From Pelomonas nitida (GTDB taxonomy: Bacteria > Pseudomonadota > Gammaproteobacteria > Burkholderiales > Burkholderiaceae_C): a stretch of 64,000 nt of DNA. A program made the position numbers and the translations under genes. How positions within the stretch are numbered: position 1 is the first letter of the stretch; each line of letters starts with the position of its first letter. The DNA lies in NCBI RefSeq assembly GCF_043555975.1, contig NZ_JBIGIA010000012.1, positions 130,743 to 194,742 on the forward strand. Direction: 5' to 3'. Of the stretch, positions 52,644 to 62,635 are shown piece by piece. The notes beneath the pieces are model-generated. The model was not told where the DNA came from and made no database searches. It was given only the letters and a program-made list of their open reading frames with translations.

Positions 52644-52976
52644 ATGAGCCAAGGCACCTTCACCCCCGTCTGCAGCGTCGACCAGATCCTGCCCAACACC
52701 GGCGTCGCCGCGCTGGTGAACGGCCGCCATGTCGCCGTGTTCCGCGTCGGGGCCGACCGCTTCCACGCCATCGACAACATCGACCCGCGCTCCGGCGCCA
52801 GCGTGCTGTCGCGCGGCCTGGTCGGCAACCTCGGCGACCGCATCGTCGTCGCGTCGCCGCTCTACAAGAACCACTTCGACCTGAGCACCGGCGAATGCCT
52901 GGAGGCGCCCGAGCAGTCGGTGCGGGCGCACGCGGTGCGGGTGCAGGATGGGCGGGTGATGGTGGCGTTGGGCTGA
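52644..52976 (+). CDS. nirD: Nitrite reductase small subunit NirD
   Basis: A 110-residue Rieske-like fold subunit. It starts MSQGTFTPVCSVDQILPNTG and includes VNGRHVAVFRVGADRFHAID and VVASPLYKNHFDLSTGECLE. The Cys/His ligands of true Rieske proteins are absent, as is normal for NirD. AGGAG lies upstream. It completes nirBD. No nitrate reductase or nitrate transporter gene follows in the window, as repeats and IS debris come next. Confidence 0.95.
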   Translation: MSQGTFTPVCSVDQILPNTGVAALVNGRHVAVFRVGADRFHAIDNIDPRSGASVLSRGLVGNLGDRIVVASPLYKNHFDLSTGECLEAPEQSVRAHAVRVQDGRVMVALG

Positions 52977-53010
52977 GGCTGTACTGAACACGTGCCTCGC
53001 ACGCAGACTT

Positions 53011-53153
53011 GTAGATTGGGGGACGCAGTGAATGCGGATGCCAATCTACAGCTCGCCGCATCACCTGAACCGACGCCCCGCTGTGGATGTTGGGCTTCGC
53101 TGTCTTCGTCGGGATCAGGGGAACGTTGGGGTCGATGACCCCAACCTACCGGG
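53011..53153. repeat. Hairpin and REP-like units downstream of nirD
   Basis: GTAGATTGG / CCAATCTAC (53011-53019 and 53041-53049) can form a 9-bp stem. A compact REP unit, CGTTGGGGTCGATGACCCCA with AACCTACCGGG, lies at 53124-53153 and matches those around the RAYT gene at 26.5 kb. The first hairpin may also terminate nirBD. Confidence 0.65.
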
Positions 53154-53159
53154 CTGCAC

Positions 53160-53355
53160 GGGCAGCGCTTCAAGAGCAGGCGCCAGGCCATGGACGAAGT
53201 TGTGGCCTGGATGCTCTGGTACAACCGAACTCGGTTGCATTCGACGCTGGCCTACGTCAGCCCGATGCAGTTCGAAGAAAACTGGCTCGCCGGCCAACGC
53301 CGGCAAGTCAACGCGTAGTCCAGCTAAGGGATACGGAATTCAGGGGCAAGGTCAC
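53160..53355 (+). pseudogene. IS3-family transposase C-terminal remnant and IS end, copy 2
   Basis: The frame at 53160-53318 reads GQRFKSRRQAMDEVVAWMLW, YNRTRLHSTLAYVSPMQFEE and NWLAGQRRQVNA then stop. This is the C-terminal end of an IS3-type DDE transposase, with the YNxxRxHSTLxYxSPxxFE block. No upstream part exists, since a REP unit abuts it. The following 40 bp (GTCCAGCTAAGGGATACGGA, ATTCAGGGGCAAGGTCAC) are the IS end and match the copy at 27.5 kb. Confidence 0.8.
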
Positions 53356-53524
53356 AAAGGCATCCGCTGCTGTTCTGGCGCGGGTTGACGGTGGTGCTGC
53401 TGGGGTTGCGGGTTAGCGGACATTGAAGACCGCTGCGCGCGTGCTGTTGGACGAAGGTAAAGCTTCAACCAAAATGCGCAGGCAGAAGGCATCCACCATT
53501 CTCACGACCAAGACTACCACCACC

Positions 53525-54052
53525 ATGCATATTCCCGGCCTCGGTGAAGTTCATCTCGACTCTCAATTCGGCTGGTATCGCAGCTGCGACTTTGTCGCCG
53601 TGCCGATGCTAGGCAGAGAGTGCTTCGTATTGGTCGATGGTTACGCTGAAGATGACAACCCTGATGACTTTCACGTTGCAATCGCGAATCTCTTGAACGG
53701 GGAACGCGACATCTTGCAAAAGGCGTCGCACCACATCTTCAGGTACTACCAAGACATGAATTCGTACTGGTCACCTGACGACCCTGAGTACGTGTCCATA
53801 GCTGCGCCTAAAGATGTTTGGCGGCACATTCAGCTGGGCAGCGAGCCAATGGTTTCGCGCCGCGCCTACGGAGACAAAGGTGTCTACGTGTCCATCGAGT
53901 GCAACTGCGATTGGGAGCCCGAGCATGGGCTTCAAATCGTCCTGAAGAATGGCTCGGAGATCACCAAGGTAGGCCCCTACGATGGCCACCTTACGAACAG
54001 CGACGCCTATGCCGACAGCGCCCTCGAGAATGTCGTCTACAAAGACGCGTAG
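53525..54052 (+). CDS. DUF6985-like protein, possible orphan immunity protein
   Basis: A 175-residue cytoplasmic protein with stretches FGWYRSCDFVAVPMLGRECF and GDKGVYVSIECNCDWEPEHG then KNGSEITKVGPYDGHLTNSD, which I recognise as DUF6985-like. That domain is common among genes beside polymorphic toxins and may be an immunity type. I chose the ATG at 53525 (MHIPGLGEVHLD) over the earlier one at 53423, as the first 34 residues look like unstructured leader. Base composition is visibly lower in GC than the flanks, and it sits next to IS/REP debris, pointing to acquisition. No toxin gene is adjacent. Confidence 0.65.
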   Translation: MHIPGLGEVHLDSQFGWYRSCDFVAVPMLGRECFVLVDGYAEDDNPDDFHVAIANLLNGERDILQKASHHIFRYYQDMNSYWSPDDPEYVSIAAPKDVWRHIQLGSEPMVSRRAYGDKGVYVSIECNCDWEPEHGLQIVLKNGSEITKVGPYDGHLTNSDAYADSALENVVYKDA

Positions 54053-54085
54053 CCCGTAGGTTATGGACGCCCCCCGGCTCGGACC

Positions 54086-55558
<1,473 letters not shown>

Positions 55559-55592
55559 GAGGTTCCTCAGCCGATCCCCTCACCTCGTGGGT

Positions 55593-56690
55593 TCAGGGCA
55601 GCGGCAGCGTGATTCGGAAATTCGTCAAGCCCGGCTCGCTTTCGCAATCGATCATGCCCTGGTGTTGCTGGGCAATCGTCTGCGCGAGCGTGAGGCCGAG
55701 GCCCGAGCCGCCTTCCCGCCCTGAAACCAGGGGAAAGAAGATGCGATCCCGGATCTCGGCGGGAACGCCGGGACCGTTGTCCTCGATATGCAATTCCAGT
55801 GCCAAGCGCCAGCGCTGCTTGCCCACCGTGACCTGCCGCGCCACCCGCGTGCGCAGCACGATCTGGGCGTCGCCGGCCGCGATGCGCGGGCCGAGCACCT
55901 GGGCGGCGTTCTGCACGATGTTGAGCACCATCTGGATCAGCTGCTCGCGGTCGCCGCGGAAGTCGGGCAGCGAGGTGTCGTAGTCGCGCTGGATGACCAG
56001 GCCGCGCGGATGCTCGATGAGCACCAGCGCACGCACGCGCTCGCAGATCTCGTGGATGTTGACGTCACCCACGACATGGGCCTTGCGGTGCGGCGCCAGC
56101 AGCCGGTCCACCAGGCTTTGCAGCCGGTCCACCTCGTGCACGATGACCTGGGTGTATTCGGTGAGCTCGGGGCTGCCTTCCTGCAGCTCCAGCGCCAGCA
56201 GTTGCGCCGCGCCACGGATGCCGCCCAGCGGGTTCTTGATCTCGTGAGCGAGGTTGCGCGTCAGCTCCTTGGTGGCCTGCACCTGGTCGTGGTTGCGCTC
56301 GTCGCGGTCCTGGCGGGCCAGCTGGGCAATCTCGATGAGCTCGACGAGCACACGTGGCGCGCCGTCCACGCCCGCGTCCATCTGCGACACGATGACATGC
56401 ACGGGCAGGCCGTCCTCGTGGGCCCAGGCGCCACGGCGCAGCACGGCGTCGAAGCGGCTGCTGGAATACTGGTTGGCGGCCACGCCGCTCAGCGTGTCGA
56501 TGAGGCGCTGGGCGTCGTCGAACCACTCGGGCAGCAGCGCCTTCTGCACGGCGCGGCGCGACAGCCGCATGATGTTCTCGAAGGCCGTGTTGGCGAACAG
56601 GCATTCGCCGTCGGCGCCGACGACGATGACCATCGTCGCCAGCAGGTCCAGGCCGACGTACTCGGGCGGCAGTGATTGGGTATCAGTCAT
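55593..56690 (-). CDS. ntrB: Nitrogen regulation sensor kinase NtrB
   Basis: Cytoplasmic histidine kinase/phosphatase that phosphorylates NtrC under control of PII. It is 365 residues. The PAS domain is near 15-120. The phospho-His is in NLAHEIKNPLGGIRGAAQLL. The ATP-binding domain has N box MVLNIVQNAAQVLG, DNGPGVPAEIRDRIF and GGSGLGLTLAQTIAQQHQG. Its regulator glnB is at 16.2 kb. Confidence 0.96.
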   Translation of the reverse strand: MTDTQSLPPEYVGLDLLATMVIVVGADGECLFANTAFENIMRLSRRAVQKALLPEWFDDAQRLIDTLSGVAANQYSSSRFDAVLRRGAWAHEDGLPVHVIVSQMDAGVDGAPRVLVELIEIAQLARQDRDERNHDQVQATKELTRNLAHEIKNPLGGIRGAAQLLALELQEGSPELTEYTQVIVHEVDRLQSLVDRLLAPHRKAHVVGDVNIHEICERVRALVLIEHPRGLVIQRDYDTSLPDFRGDREQLIQMVLNIVQNAAQVLGPRIAAGDAQIVLRTRVARQVTVGKQRWRLALELHIEDNGPGVPAEIRDRIFFPLVSGREGGSGLGLTLAQTIAQQHQGMIDCESEPGLTNFRITLPLP

Positions 56691-56722
56691 GGCGCAGGGA
56701 GTCTCCCGAGGCGCCAGGCGCC

Positions 56723-57214
56723 CTAGGAGGGGAGTTTGCCGATTTCGCGCTTGAGCGCTTGCACGTCGGCCTCGTAGCGGGCGACGTTGTCCTTGAGCTC
56801 GTTCTGGCGATCGAGGAACTTCTGGTAGTTGCGCTCGTCGCCGCGGCGCTCGCCCTGGGCGCTCGTGAGCTCCTTCTGGGCGTTGGCGAGGCGCTCCTCG
56901 GCCTGGCGCAGCTCGGTCTGCAGCACGCGGCGGCGCTCGTCGTCGCGCACGCGCTGCTGCCCGGCGTCGACGCGGCTCTCGGCGCCACGCGGGGTGTCGG
57001 GCGCCGCAGCGGCAGCAGCAGCGCGTGGCTTGGTGGTCTGCACGACCGTGATGGGCGTGCCCTCGATGGTGCGGCAGCCCTTGTCACTGGCTTCCTTGGC
57101 GGAAAGCGCGTCGGTGTAGAGCACCGGCGGACCGGGGCAGCGATACACCGCGCCCTGGGCTTGCGCACCCAGGCTGGCAACAACGAGCAAGGGGGCCAGC
57201 AGTCGGTTCAGCAT
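56723..57214 (-). CDS. Secreted DUF4124-like coiled-coil protein
   Basis: A 163-residue protein with a signal peptide (LLAPLLVVASLGAQAQG), a short DUF4124-like segment (AVYRCPGPPVLYTDALSAKE) and a charged coiled coil over the last 90 residues (RVLQTELRQAEERLANAQKE). It lies between glnA and ntrB. That position is familiar in Burkholderiales, but the function is not known. DUF4124 is a common small periplasmic domain. Confidence 0.75.
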   Translation of the reverse strand: MLNRLLAPLLVVASLGAQAQGAVYRCPGPPVLYTDALSAKEASDKGCRTIEGTPITVVQTTKPRAAAAAAAPDTPRGAESRVDAGQQRVRDDERRRVLQTELRQAEERLANAQKELTSAQGERRGDERNYQKFLDRQNELKDNVARYEADVQALKREIGKLPS

Positions 57215-57243
57215 GGCTGCATTGTGGATCAGACGCGGGCATG

Positions 57244-57268
57244 AAAAAGGGGCCGCACCGGCGGCCCC
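57244..57268 (-). terminator. glnA terminator
   Basis: Perfect 8-bp stem GGGGCCGC / GCGGCCCC with a 4-base loop. On the minus strand it is followed by five T residues. It separates glnA from the downstream ntrBC genes. Confidence 0.9.
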
Positions 57269-57313
57269 TCTCAGCTGGGGATGGCCAGGCAGCGGAAAAG
57301 CTGCCCATCGCCA

Positions 57314-58729
57314 TCACAGCGCGTAGTACATGTCGAACTCGACCGGGTGCGTCGCCATGCGGAAGCGGGTCACTTCCTGCATCTTCAGGTCGATGTAGGC
57401 GTCGATGTAGCTGTCGGTGAACACACCACCCTTGGTCAGGAACGCGCGGTCCTTGTCCAGGTAGTCCAGGGCCTGGTCGAGGCTGTGGCAGACGGTCGGG
57501 ATCTTCGCGTCTTCTTCCGGCGGCAGGTGGTACAGGTCCTTCGTGGCGGCTTCGCCCGGATGGATCTTGTTTTCCACGCCGTCCAGGCCGGCCATCAGCA
57601 GCGCCGAGAAGGCCAGGTAGGGGTTGGCGGACGGGTCCGGGAAACGCGCCTCGATGCGGCGGCCCTTCGGGTTGGCCACATACGGGATGCGGATCGACGC
57701 CGAGCGGTTCTTGGCCGAGTAGGCCAGCTTGACCGGGGCTTCGAAGCCGGGCACCAGGCGCTTGTAGCTGTTGGTGCCGGGGTTGGTGATGGCGTTCAGG
57801 GCACGGGCGTGCTTGATGATGCCGCCGATGTAGTACAGCGCGAATTCGCTCAGGCCGGCGTAGCCGTCACCGGCGAACAGGTTCTTGCCGTCCTTCCAGA
57901 CGGACTGGTGAACGTGCATGCCGGAGCCGTTGTCGCCCACCAGGGGCTTGGGCATGAAGGTCGCGGTCTTGCCATAGGCGTGGGCGACGTTCTGGATGAT
58001 GTACTTCTGCAGTTGCAGCCAGTCGGCGCGCTGCACCAGCGAGCTGAACTTCGTGCCGATTTCCATCTGGCCGGCGTTCGCCACTTCGTGGTGGTGAACT
58101 TCGACGGGGATGCCCATCTGTTCGAGGATCAGGCACATCTCCGAGCGCATGTCCTGGCCGCTGTCGACCGGGGGCACGGGGAAGTAGCCGCCCTTGACGG
58201 TGGGGCGGTAGCCGGAGTTGCCGTGCTCGTATTCCTTGGACGAGTTCCAGGCGCCTTCTTCCGATTCGATCTTGAAGAACGAGCCGGACATCTCGTTGCC
58301 CCAGCGCACGCTGTCGAACACGAAGAATTCGGGTTCCGGGCCGAAGTAGGCGGTGTCACCCAGGCCGGACGACTTGAGATAAGCCTCGGCGCGCTTGGCC
58401 AGCGAGCGGGGGTCGCGCTCATAGGCCTTGCCGTCGGTCGGGTCGATGACGTCGCACGACAGGATCAGCGTCGGCTCTTCGAAGAAGGGGTCGATGTTGG
58501 CCGTGTTCGGGTCCGGCATCAGCAGCATGTCGGAGGCCTCGATGCCCTTCCAGCCGGCGATCGAGGAACCGTCAAAGGCGTGACCCGACGTGAACTTGTC
58601 TTCGTCAAAGGCAGACACCGGCACGGACACGTGCTGTTCCTTGCCACGGGTATCAGTGAAGCGGAAGTCGACGAACTTGACTTCGTTCTCCTTCACCAGG
58701 TTCATCACATCGGCGACGGTCTTGGCCAT
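57314..58729 (-). CDS. glnA: Glutamine synthetase, type I
   Basis: ATP-dependent ligation of ammonium to glutamate, a dodecameric cytoplasmic enzyme of 471 residues. Signatures: FDGSSIAGWKGIEASDM, KPLVGDNGSGMHVHQS, NPGTNSYKRLVPGFEAPVKL, and the adenylylation site Tyr in ATKDLYHLPPEE, which marks the GlnE-regulated class I-beta form. I set the start at the ATG 58729 (MAKTVADVM), with AGGAG six bases upstream. The preceding TTG is also in frame. Upstream lies a good sigma-54 promoter match. Confidence 0.98.
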   Translation of the reverse strand: MAKTVADVMNLVKENEVKFVDFRFTDTRGKEQHVSVPVSAFDEDKFTSGHAFDGSSIAGWKGIEASDMLLMPDPNTANIDPFFEEPTLILSCDVIDPTDGKAYERDPRSLAKRAEAYLKSSGLGDTAYFGPEPEFFVFDSVRWGNEMSGSFFKIESEEGAWNSSKEYEHGNSGYRPTVKGGYFPVPPVDSGQDMRSEMCLILEQMGIPVEVHHHEVANAGQMEIGTKFSSLVQRADWLQLQKYIIQNVAHAYGKTATFMPKPLVGDNGSGMHVHQSVWKDGKNLFAGDGYAGLSEFALYYIGGIIKHARALNAITNPGTNSYKRLVPGFEAPVKLAYSAKNRSASIRIPYVANPKGRRIEARFPDPSANPYLAFSALLMAGLDGVENKIHPGEAATKDLYHLPPEEDAKIPTVCHSLDQALDYLDKDRAFLTKGGVFTDSYIDAYIDLKMQEVTRFRMATHPVEFDMYYAL

Positions 58730-58807
58730 CAATTGCTCCTACGGGATCGAGGGGGGTGGGTTGCCGCTGCCTGCGCACGCGCGCCCGCAGCCACGGGGGA
58801 AAGCAAA

Positions 58808-58844
58808 GCAGTTTGCATGCCAACATGCACCGACATGGGTTGCA
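58808..58844 (-). promoter_or_regulatory. Sigma-54 promoter and NtrC-like site upstream of glnA
   Basis: On the minus strand TGGCATGCAAACTGC (58822-58808) matches the -24/-12 consensus TGGCAC-N5-TTGC, with GG and GC spaced by ten bases. A TGCA-ended palindrome (TGCACCGACATGGGTTGCA, 58826-58844 on the plus strand) resembles an NtrC site, but it is two bases longer than the consensus and unusually close to the promoter. NtrC control of glnA is well established in related bacteria. Confidence 0.6.
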
Positions 58845-58893
58845 GCTTGACAGCTCAAATCATTATCGTTGCCGGGTGCTCAGAGGAGACAAG

Positions 58894-59685
58894 TCACCGC
58901 ACCAATTCGGCGCTGATGACCGCACCAAATTGGATGACGCCCAGCTTGAGTGCATCGTAGGCCTCAGCGAGTCGCTCGTCGTCACCTTTGACGCCCAGCT
59001 CGATGCAGCGACCCCATTGCGGATGGTCGACGCTCGGCAGGCTGAACACCTTGATGCCGGCGAAAGCGGCCTCGATGCGCTCCATCAGCGGCGTGAGGCT
59101 GGCCTCCATGGCGCCCTGCACGATGAGCGAGCGCTCCAGCACGCCCTGCTGGCGGTGCAGCTGCGGGTAACGGTCCAGCACCCAGGCCATCATCGGGTGC
59201 GCCATCACCGGAAAGCCCGGCACGAAGTGCACGTTGTCGACGAAGAAGCCCGGGATCTTGTTGTATGGGTTGGGGATGATCCCCGCGCCCTGCGGAAACA
59301 CGCCCATCTCGAAGCGGCGCAGGCTGTCGGGCTCCTCCGGCGTGACCACCTTGCCCTGCTCGGCGGCCATCTGCTGGATGCGCTGCCAGATCAGCTCGCG
59401 CGCTTCGGGGTGCAATTCGAGCGGCCGGTCCAGCGCCGCGGCGGCGGACTGGCGGGTGTGGTCGTCGGGCGTGGCGCCGATGCCGCCGCAGCTGACGACG
59501 AGGTCACCGCTGGCGAAGGCGTCGCGCAGCCGCGCCGTCAGCAGCGCACGGTCGTCGCCCAGGTATTGTGCCCAACTCAGCTGCATGCCGCGCTCGGCCA
59601 GCAGCTCGATGAATTTGGCGAGGTGAGAGTCCCGGCGCTTGCCCGACAGGATCTCGTCGCCAATGATCAACAGCCCGATGTTCAC
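58894..59685 (-). CDS. CinA-like molybdopterin-binding domain protein
   Basis: A 263-residue protein with the MoCF/CinA N-terminal domain: IGLLIIGDEILSGKRRDSHL, DLVVSCGGIGATPDDHTRQS and FVPGFPVMAHPM. The C-terminal deamidase domain of full-length CinA is absent. Short stand-alone homologues like this are common. The COG1058 domain has ADP-ribose or nucleotide pyrophosphatase activity in some members. The role here is open. Confidence 0.85.
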   Translation of the reverse strand: MNIGLLIIGDEILSGKRRDSHLAKFIELLAERGMQLSWAQYLGDDRALLTARLRDAFASGDLVVSCGGIGATPDDHTRQSAAAALDRPLELHPEARELIWQRIQQMAAEQGKVVTPEEPDSLRRFEMGVFPQGAGIIPNPYNKIPGFFVDNVHFVPGFPVMAHPMMAWVLDRYPQLHRQQGVLERSLIVQGAMEASLTPLMERIEAAFAGIKVFSLPSVDHPQWGRCIELGVKGDDERLAEAYDALKLGVIQFGAVISAELVR

Positions 59686-59774
59686 AGCTCACCTCCTACA
59701 CGCTTCGTACGCCACTTCAAGCGGCCACGGCCAGCGGCCCGGCGGCGCCGATTGCGCGCCAGTCGCTCGGCCAC

Positions 59775-60620
59775 TCAAGACGCCCCATCACGGGCCAAAA
59801 GTACCTCGGACTCGATGACCGGCTCACCTGCGCGCAGCGCCTGCAGCGCGGCCAGCGCGTAATGCGTGAACCAGGCGGTGGAGAACGCGAACACCAGCGT
59901 GTAGAGCCACACCGCCACCAGCACCAGGAAGGGCGCAAAGATGAAGCCCGTCACGCCGGCAATGGCCCAGATCAACGACGGCACCGCGCCCAGGTAGCCG
60001 CAGATGACGCCCATGGTCATCATCGGGATGCGGTGGGCCTTGAGCAGCGCGCGGCGCTCGTCGGCAGAGGCGTGCTCGGCCAGCACATCGAAGCCGAACA
60101 CACGGTAGGTCAGCCAGCCCCAGATCAGCGGCGGCAACACCATGACCAGCGGCGGGATCAGCCACAGCGGCATGGACAGCACGATCAGCACCAGCGCCAG
60201 CAAGGTGGCGCCCAGCGAGGCCATGACGCTCTGCGCCAGCGTGCCGCCGCGCTTCTTCTCCAGCAGCGGAAAGCGCCGCTGCGCCACCAGCCGCACGATG
60301 GCCGGCGTCATGCACAGCGCGACCAGCAGCAGGCTCAGCAGCAGCACGACGGGCAGCACGCCGGCCAGCACGACGATGGCGGTCAGGGCACTGCGGAACG
60401 ACTGCAGGCCGAAGGAGTCCAGCCAGTGCAGCAGGCTCTCGACGAGCCGCCAGCTCTCCAGCGTGGCACGCACGACGGCGTTGGCGTCTTCCCAGAAGAA
60501 GTACATGGCGCCGAACACCAGCACGCCGGCCACGACGAAGGGCAGCAGCGACAGCCCGATGACGCGGGGATGGACGCAGTAGGCGACGGCGCGCCAGAAG
60601 GAATCGACGAGATCTTGCAT
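59775..60620 (-). CDS. EI24/CysZ-like multi-pass membrane protein
   Basis: A 281-residue membrane protein with about six hydrophobic segments, of the EI24 family (which includes CysZ sulfate transporters). Typical stretches are DSFWRAVAYCVHPRVIGLSL, LPPLIWGWLTYRVFGFDVLA and the basic ADERRALLKAHRIPMMTMGV. The start could be 60620 or the in-frame ATG at 60629, and neither has a strong ribosome binding site. Sulfate transport is only a possibility. Confidence 0.75.
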   Translation of the reverse strand: MQDLVDSFWRAVAYCVHPRVIGLSLLPFVVAGVLVFGAMYFFWEDANAVVRATLESWRLVESLLHWLDSFGLQSFRSALTAIVVLAGVLPVVLLLSLLLVALCMTPAIVRLVAQRRFPLLEKKRGGTLAQSVMASLGATLLALVLIVLSMPLWLIPPLVMVLPPLIWGWLTYRVFGFDVLAEHASADERRALLKAHRIPMMTMGVICGYLGAVPSLIWAIAGVTGFIFAPFLVLVAVWLYTLVFAFSTAWFTHYALAALQALRAGEPVIESEVLLARDGAS

Positions 60621-60646
60621 TCGCTGCATCTGCTGCACCAACTGCC

Positions 60647-61624
60647 CTAGGCAGCCTTTCTGAAAGAAGCGGCCAGGCGCGCGAGCCCCAGCCATTGCTG
60701 ACGCCAGAAACCCGCGCCGTAGTCGCGCCCGCCCTCTTCGGGGAGCTGGTCTCGCACGCCGGTGGCCTCCAGCTGGCCGTCGAACTTGGCAGTGCCGAAC
60801 AGCATGTCCCACCAAGGCAGCAGCACGCCGAAGTTGTGGCCGCCCAGCGTGCCGCGGCCGGCCGATTCGTGGCCGATGCCGATGCTGTGATGCAGCCGGT
60901 GAAAGCGCGGGCTGACCAGCAGCCGCCCACCCCAGCGGCCGAAGCCGATGCGCGTGTTGGCATGCTGCAGGCTCTCCAGCAACTGCGTGATGACGGTGAT
61001 GGCGACGAACTGCCCCGGCTCCACACCGATCAGCCGCGCCAGCAGCGCAAACGCCGTGGCCGTGACCACGTCGTCGAGCAGGTGGTTGCGGTTGTCGCTC
61101 CACATCGTCATCTGGCGCTGGCTGTGGTGCAGGCTGTGCAGCGCCCACCAGGCGTTGAGGCTGTGCTGCCAGCGGTGCAGCCAGTAGCCGACGAAGTCGA
61201 ACACGACGAGATAGGCCGCCAGGCTCACCCACGCGATGTCGGTCACGCCGGGCCACAGGCCATCCAGCTGCCAGGTGGGCAGGCCCGCCAGGCGCAGCTG
61301 GCCGGCGATGGCGTCCCAGGCCGGCTCGATGGTGAAGAACATCACCAGCCGCACCAGGCCCAGGCGGTGGATCAGCGTGTAGAGCACGTCGACGCGCACG
61401 GCCGCGCGGTCCGTCACCGGCTCGACCGGCCAGCGCTTCTCCAGCAACCGGATGCCCAGCAGCAGCACCAGCACCTGCAGCAACCCCAGCAACAGCCAGC
61501 CGGTCGCATCGAACGCGTCTTCCAGCAGATTGCCAAAGCCCAGGCCGAACACGACGGGCTGGATGACGTTCTCGAACAGCAGCTGCTGCAGGAGGTCGAA
61601 GGTGTTGGAAATCCAGTCGATCAC
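60647..61624 (-). CDS. Sterol desaturase/fatty acid hydroxylase family membrane protein
   Basis: A 325-residue di-iron membrane enzyme. The His boxes are GYWLHRWQHSLNAWW, ALHSLHHSQRQMTMWSDNRN and SPRFHRLHHSIGIGHES, with several hydrophobic segments before and between them. The substrate is probably a lipid or carotenoid-like molecule. Despite the family name, bacterial members rarely act on sterols. It appears to start at a GTG (61624), only 4 bp after the stop of the ORF carried by the adjoining MITE-like element. Confidence 0.88.
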   Translation of the reverse strand: MIDWISNTFDLLQQLLFENVIQPVVFGLGFGNLLEDAFDATGWLLLGLLQVLVLLLGIRLLEKRWPVEPVTDRAAVRVDVLYTLIHRLGLVRLVMFFTIEPAWDAIAGQLRLAGLPTWQLDGLWPGVTDIAWVSLAAYLVVFDFVGYWLHRWQHSLNAWWALHSLHHSQRQMTMWSDNRNHLLDDVVTATAFALLARLIGVEPGQFVAITVITQLLESLQHANTRIGFGRWGGRLLVSPRFHRLHHSIGIGHESAGRGTLGGHNFGVLLPWWDMLFGTAKFDGQLEATGVRDQLPEEGGRDYGAGFWRQQWLGLARLAASFRKAA

Positions 61625-61627
61625 GGT

Positions 61628-61873
61628 TTCAAACCTGGATCTGGCAGTTGGGCGCGCCCGAGGGGCTGGGGAGGCGGGCTGCTGGCAAGGCGCGACGACG
61701 ACGCGGGTTCTCGCCCGCGAGGAGGAGCCACGCGGCCAGCCGGTCGCAGCGCCAGACCCGCAGGCGTGCAGCGTTGCTCATCGACAGGGCAGACATGGCG
61801 CAATGCTGAACGTACGGGCGCATCGACACTTTCACGGGCTGGCAAGCGCTCCACTGCCGGATCTGGGTTTGAA
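61628..61873. repeat. MITE-like element with terminal inverted repeats, copy 2
   Basis: 246 bp with ends TTCAAACCTGGATCTGGCAG (from 61628) and the inverse of TTCAAACCCAGATCCGGCAG (to 61873), so the terminal repeats are about 23 bp with few mismatches. The interior is homologous to 16619-16852. It lies between the deacetylase and desaturase genes. It encodes the last residues and stop of the deacetylase and carries an ORF of 64 codons that ends four bases before the desaturase GTG. Confidence 0.75.
61629..61823 (-). CDS. ORF inside the MITE-like element, copy 2 (64 codons)
   Basis: Starts MRPYVQHCAMSALSMS and ends APNCQIQV. Its middle part (AWLLLAGENPRRRRALPAAR, LPSPSGAPNC) is alignable with the frame in copy 1 (LLLLVGTSPRRRHTWPAPRL, ARPSGVPNC). 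Frame conservation between copies hints at selection to stay open. Expression is unproven. Confidence 0.35.
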   Translation of the reverse strand: MRPYVQHCAMSALSMSNAARLRVWRCDRLAAWLLLAGENPRRRRALPAARLPSPSGAPNCQIQV

Positions 61874-62635
61874 CAGGGGCGCGTAGCGCGGATGATCGCG
61901 CAGCGGCGCGAAGCACATGCCGCGCTCCTCGAGCCCGGTCATCAACGGCTCCAGCACGGCAGGCGCCCAGGGGTCTTGCCGCTCCCAGATGCCGAGGTGG
62001 GCGATGAGGATGTCGCCCGGCCGGATGTCGCGCAGTGCGCGCTCCAGCAGCACCGCGTTCGGGCTGGACTGGCTGGGCAGCTCGTCGCCCAGGAAGCCAG
62101 CACGGCTCCAGCCCACATGCGTGTAGCCACAGGCCCGCGCTGCATTCAGCAGCGCCGTGGACGTGCGGCCAGCCGGCGCGCGGAAGATGGGCGCCATAGT
62201 CTTGCCCGTCATGGCCTGAAAGCGCGTCGCCACCTTCTTCAGGCTCTCGCAGTACTGCTCGGCCGTCAGCTCACGCACGACGGGCGGGTTGATGCCGGCC
62301 TGCGTGCGCACCTTGAAGCGCGTGACCTTGCCCTCTGCGTCGGGCAGGTCTTCCAGGAACACGTCGTGGTCCCAGGTGTGCGAGCCGAAGTCATGGCCCT
62401 CGGCGACACGCTCGCGCCACCACGGCGCCCAGGTGTCGTCCAGCGTCGTGCCGCCGGTCTTGGTCGGCTCGCTGGCCAGGAAGAACGTCGCCTTGGCGTT
62501 GTGCTTCCTGAGCGTTTCGGCGATCAGCGGCGCCACGCCCATGTGGCCGGTGTCGAACGTGAGGTAGACCGGCTTGTCGCAAGCTGGCTGCGCGGTAGCC
62601 GCGGTGGCCACCAGCGCCAAGAGAAGGGCTTTCAT
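61832..62635 (-). CDS. Polysaccharide deacetylase family protein
   Basis: A secreted NodB-fold protein (267 residues) with a signal peptide to about residue 16. Motif 1 is TFDTGHMG, where the second Asp of the usual TFDDG is Thr, so one metal ligand is missing. Motif 2, GSHTWDHDVF, keeps both His, and motif 3 is RAPAGRTSTALL. It may still be active with altered metal binding. The last 12 residues (KPRSGSGALASP) are encoded by the MITE-like element, so the C-terminus was probably rewritten by its insertion. The start overlaps a spacer ORF stop (ATGA). Confidence 0.85.
   Translation of the reverse strand: MKALLLALVATAATAQPACDKPVYLTFDTGHMGVAPLIAETLRKHNAKATFFLASEPTKTGGTTLDDTWAPWWRERVAEGHDFGSHTWDHDVFLEDLPDAEGKVTRFKVRTQAGINPPVVRELTAEQYCESLKKVATRFQAMTGKTMAPIFRAPAGRTSTALLNAARACGYTHVGWSRAGFLGDELPSQSSPNAVLLERALRDIRPGDILIAHLGIWERQDPWAPAVLEPLMTGLEERGMCFAPLRDHPRYAPLFKPRSGSGALASP

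Noticed and set aside
53423..53524. N-terminal extension of the DUF6985-like protein
   Set aside because: The first 34 codons look like chance reading (Lys/Thr-rich, no domain), and the family-like sequence begins at the ATG at 53525.
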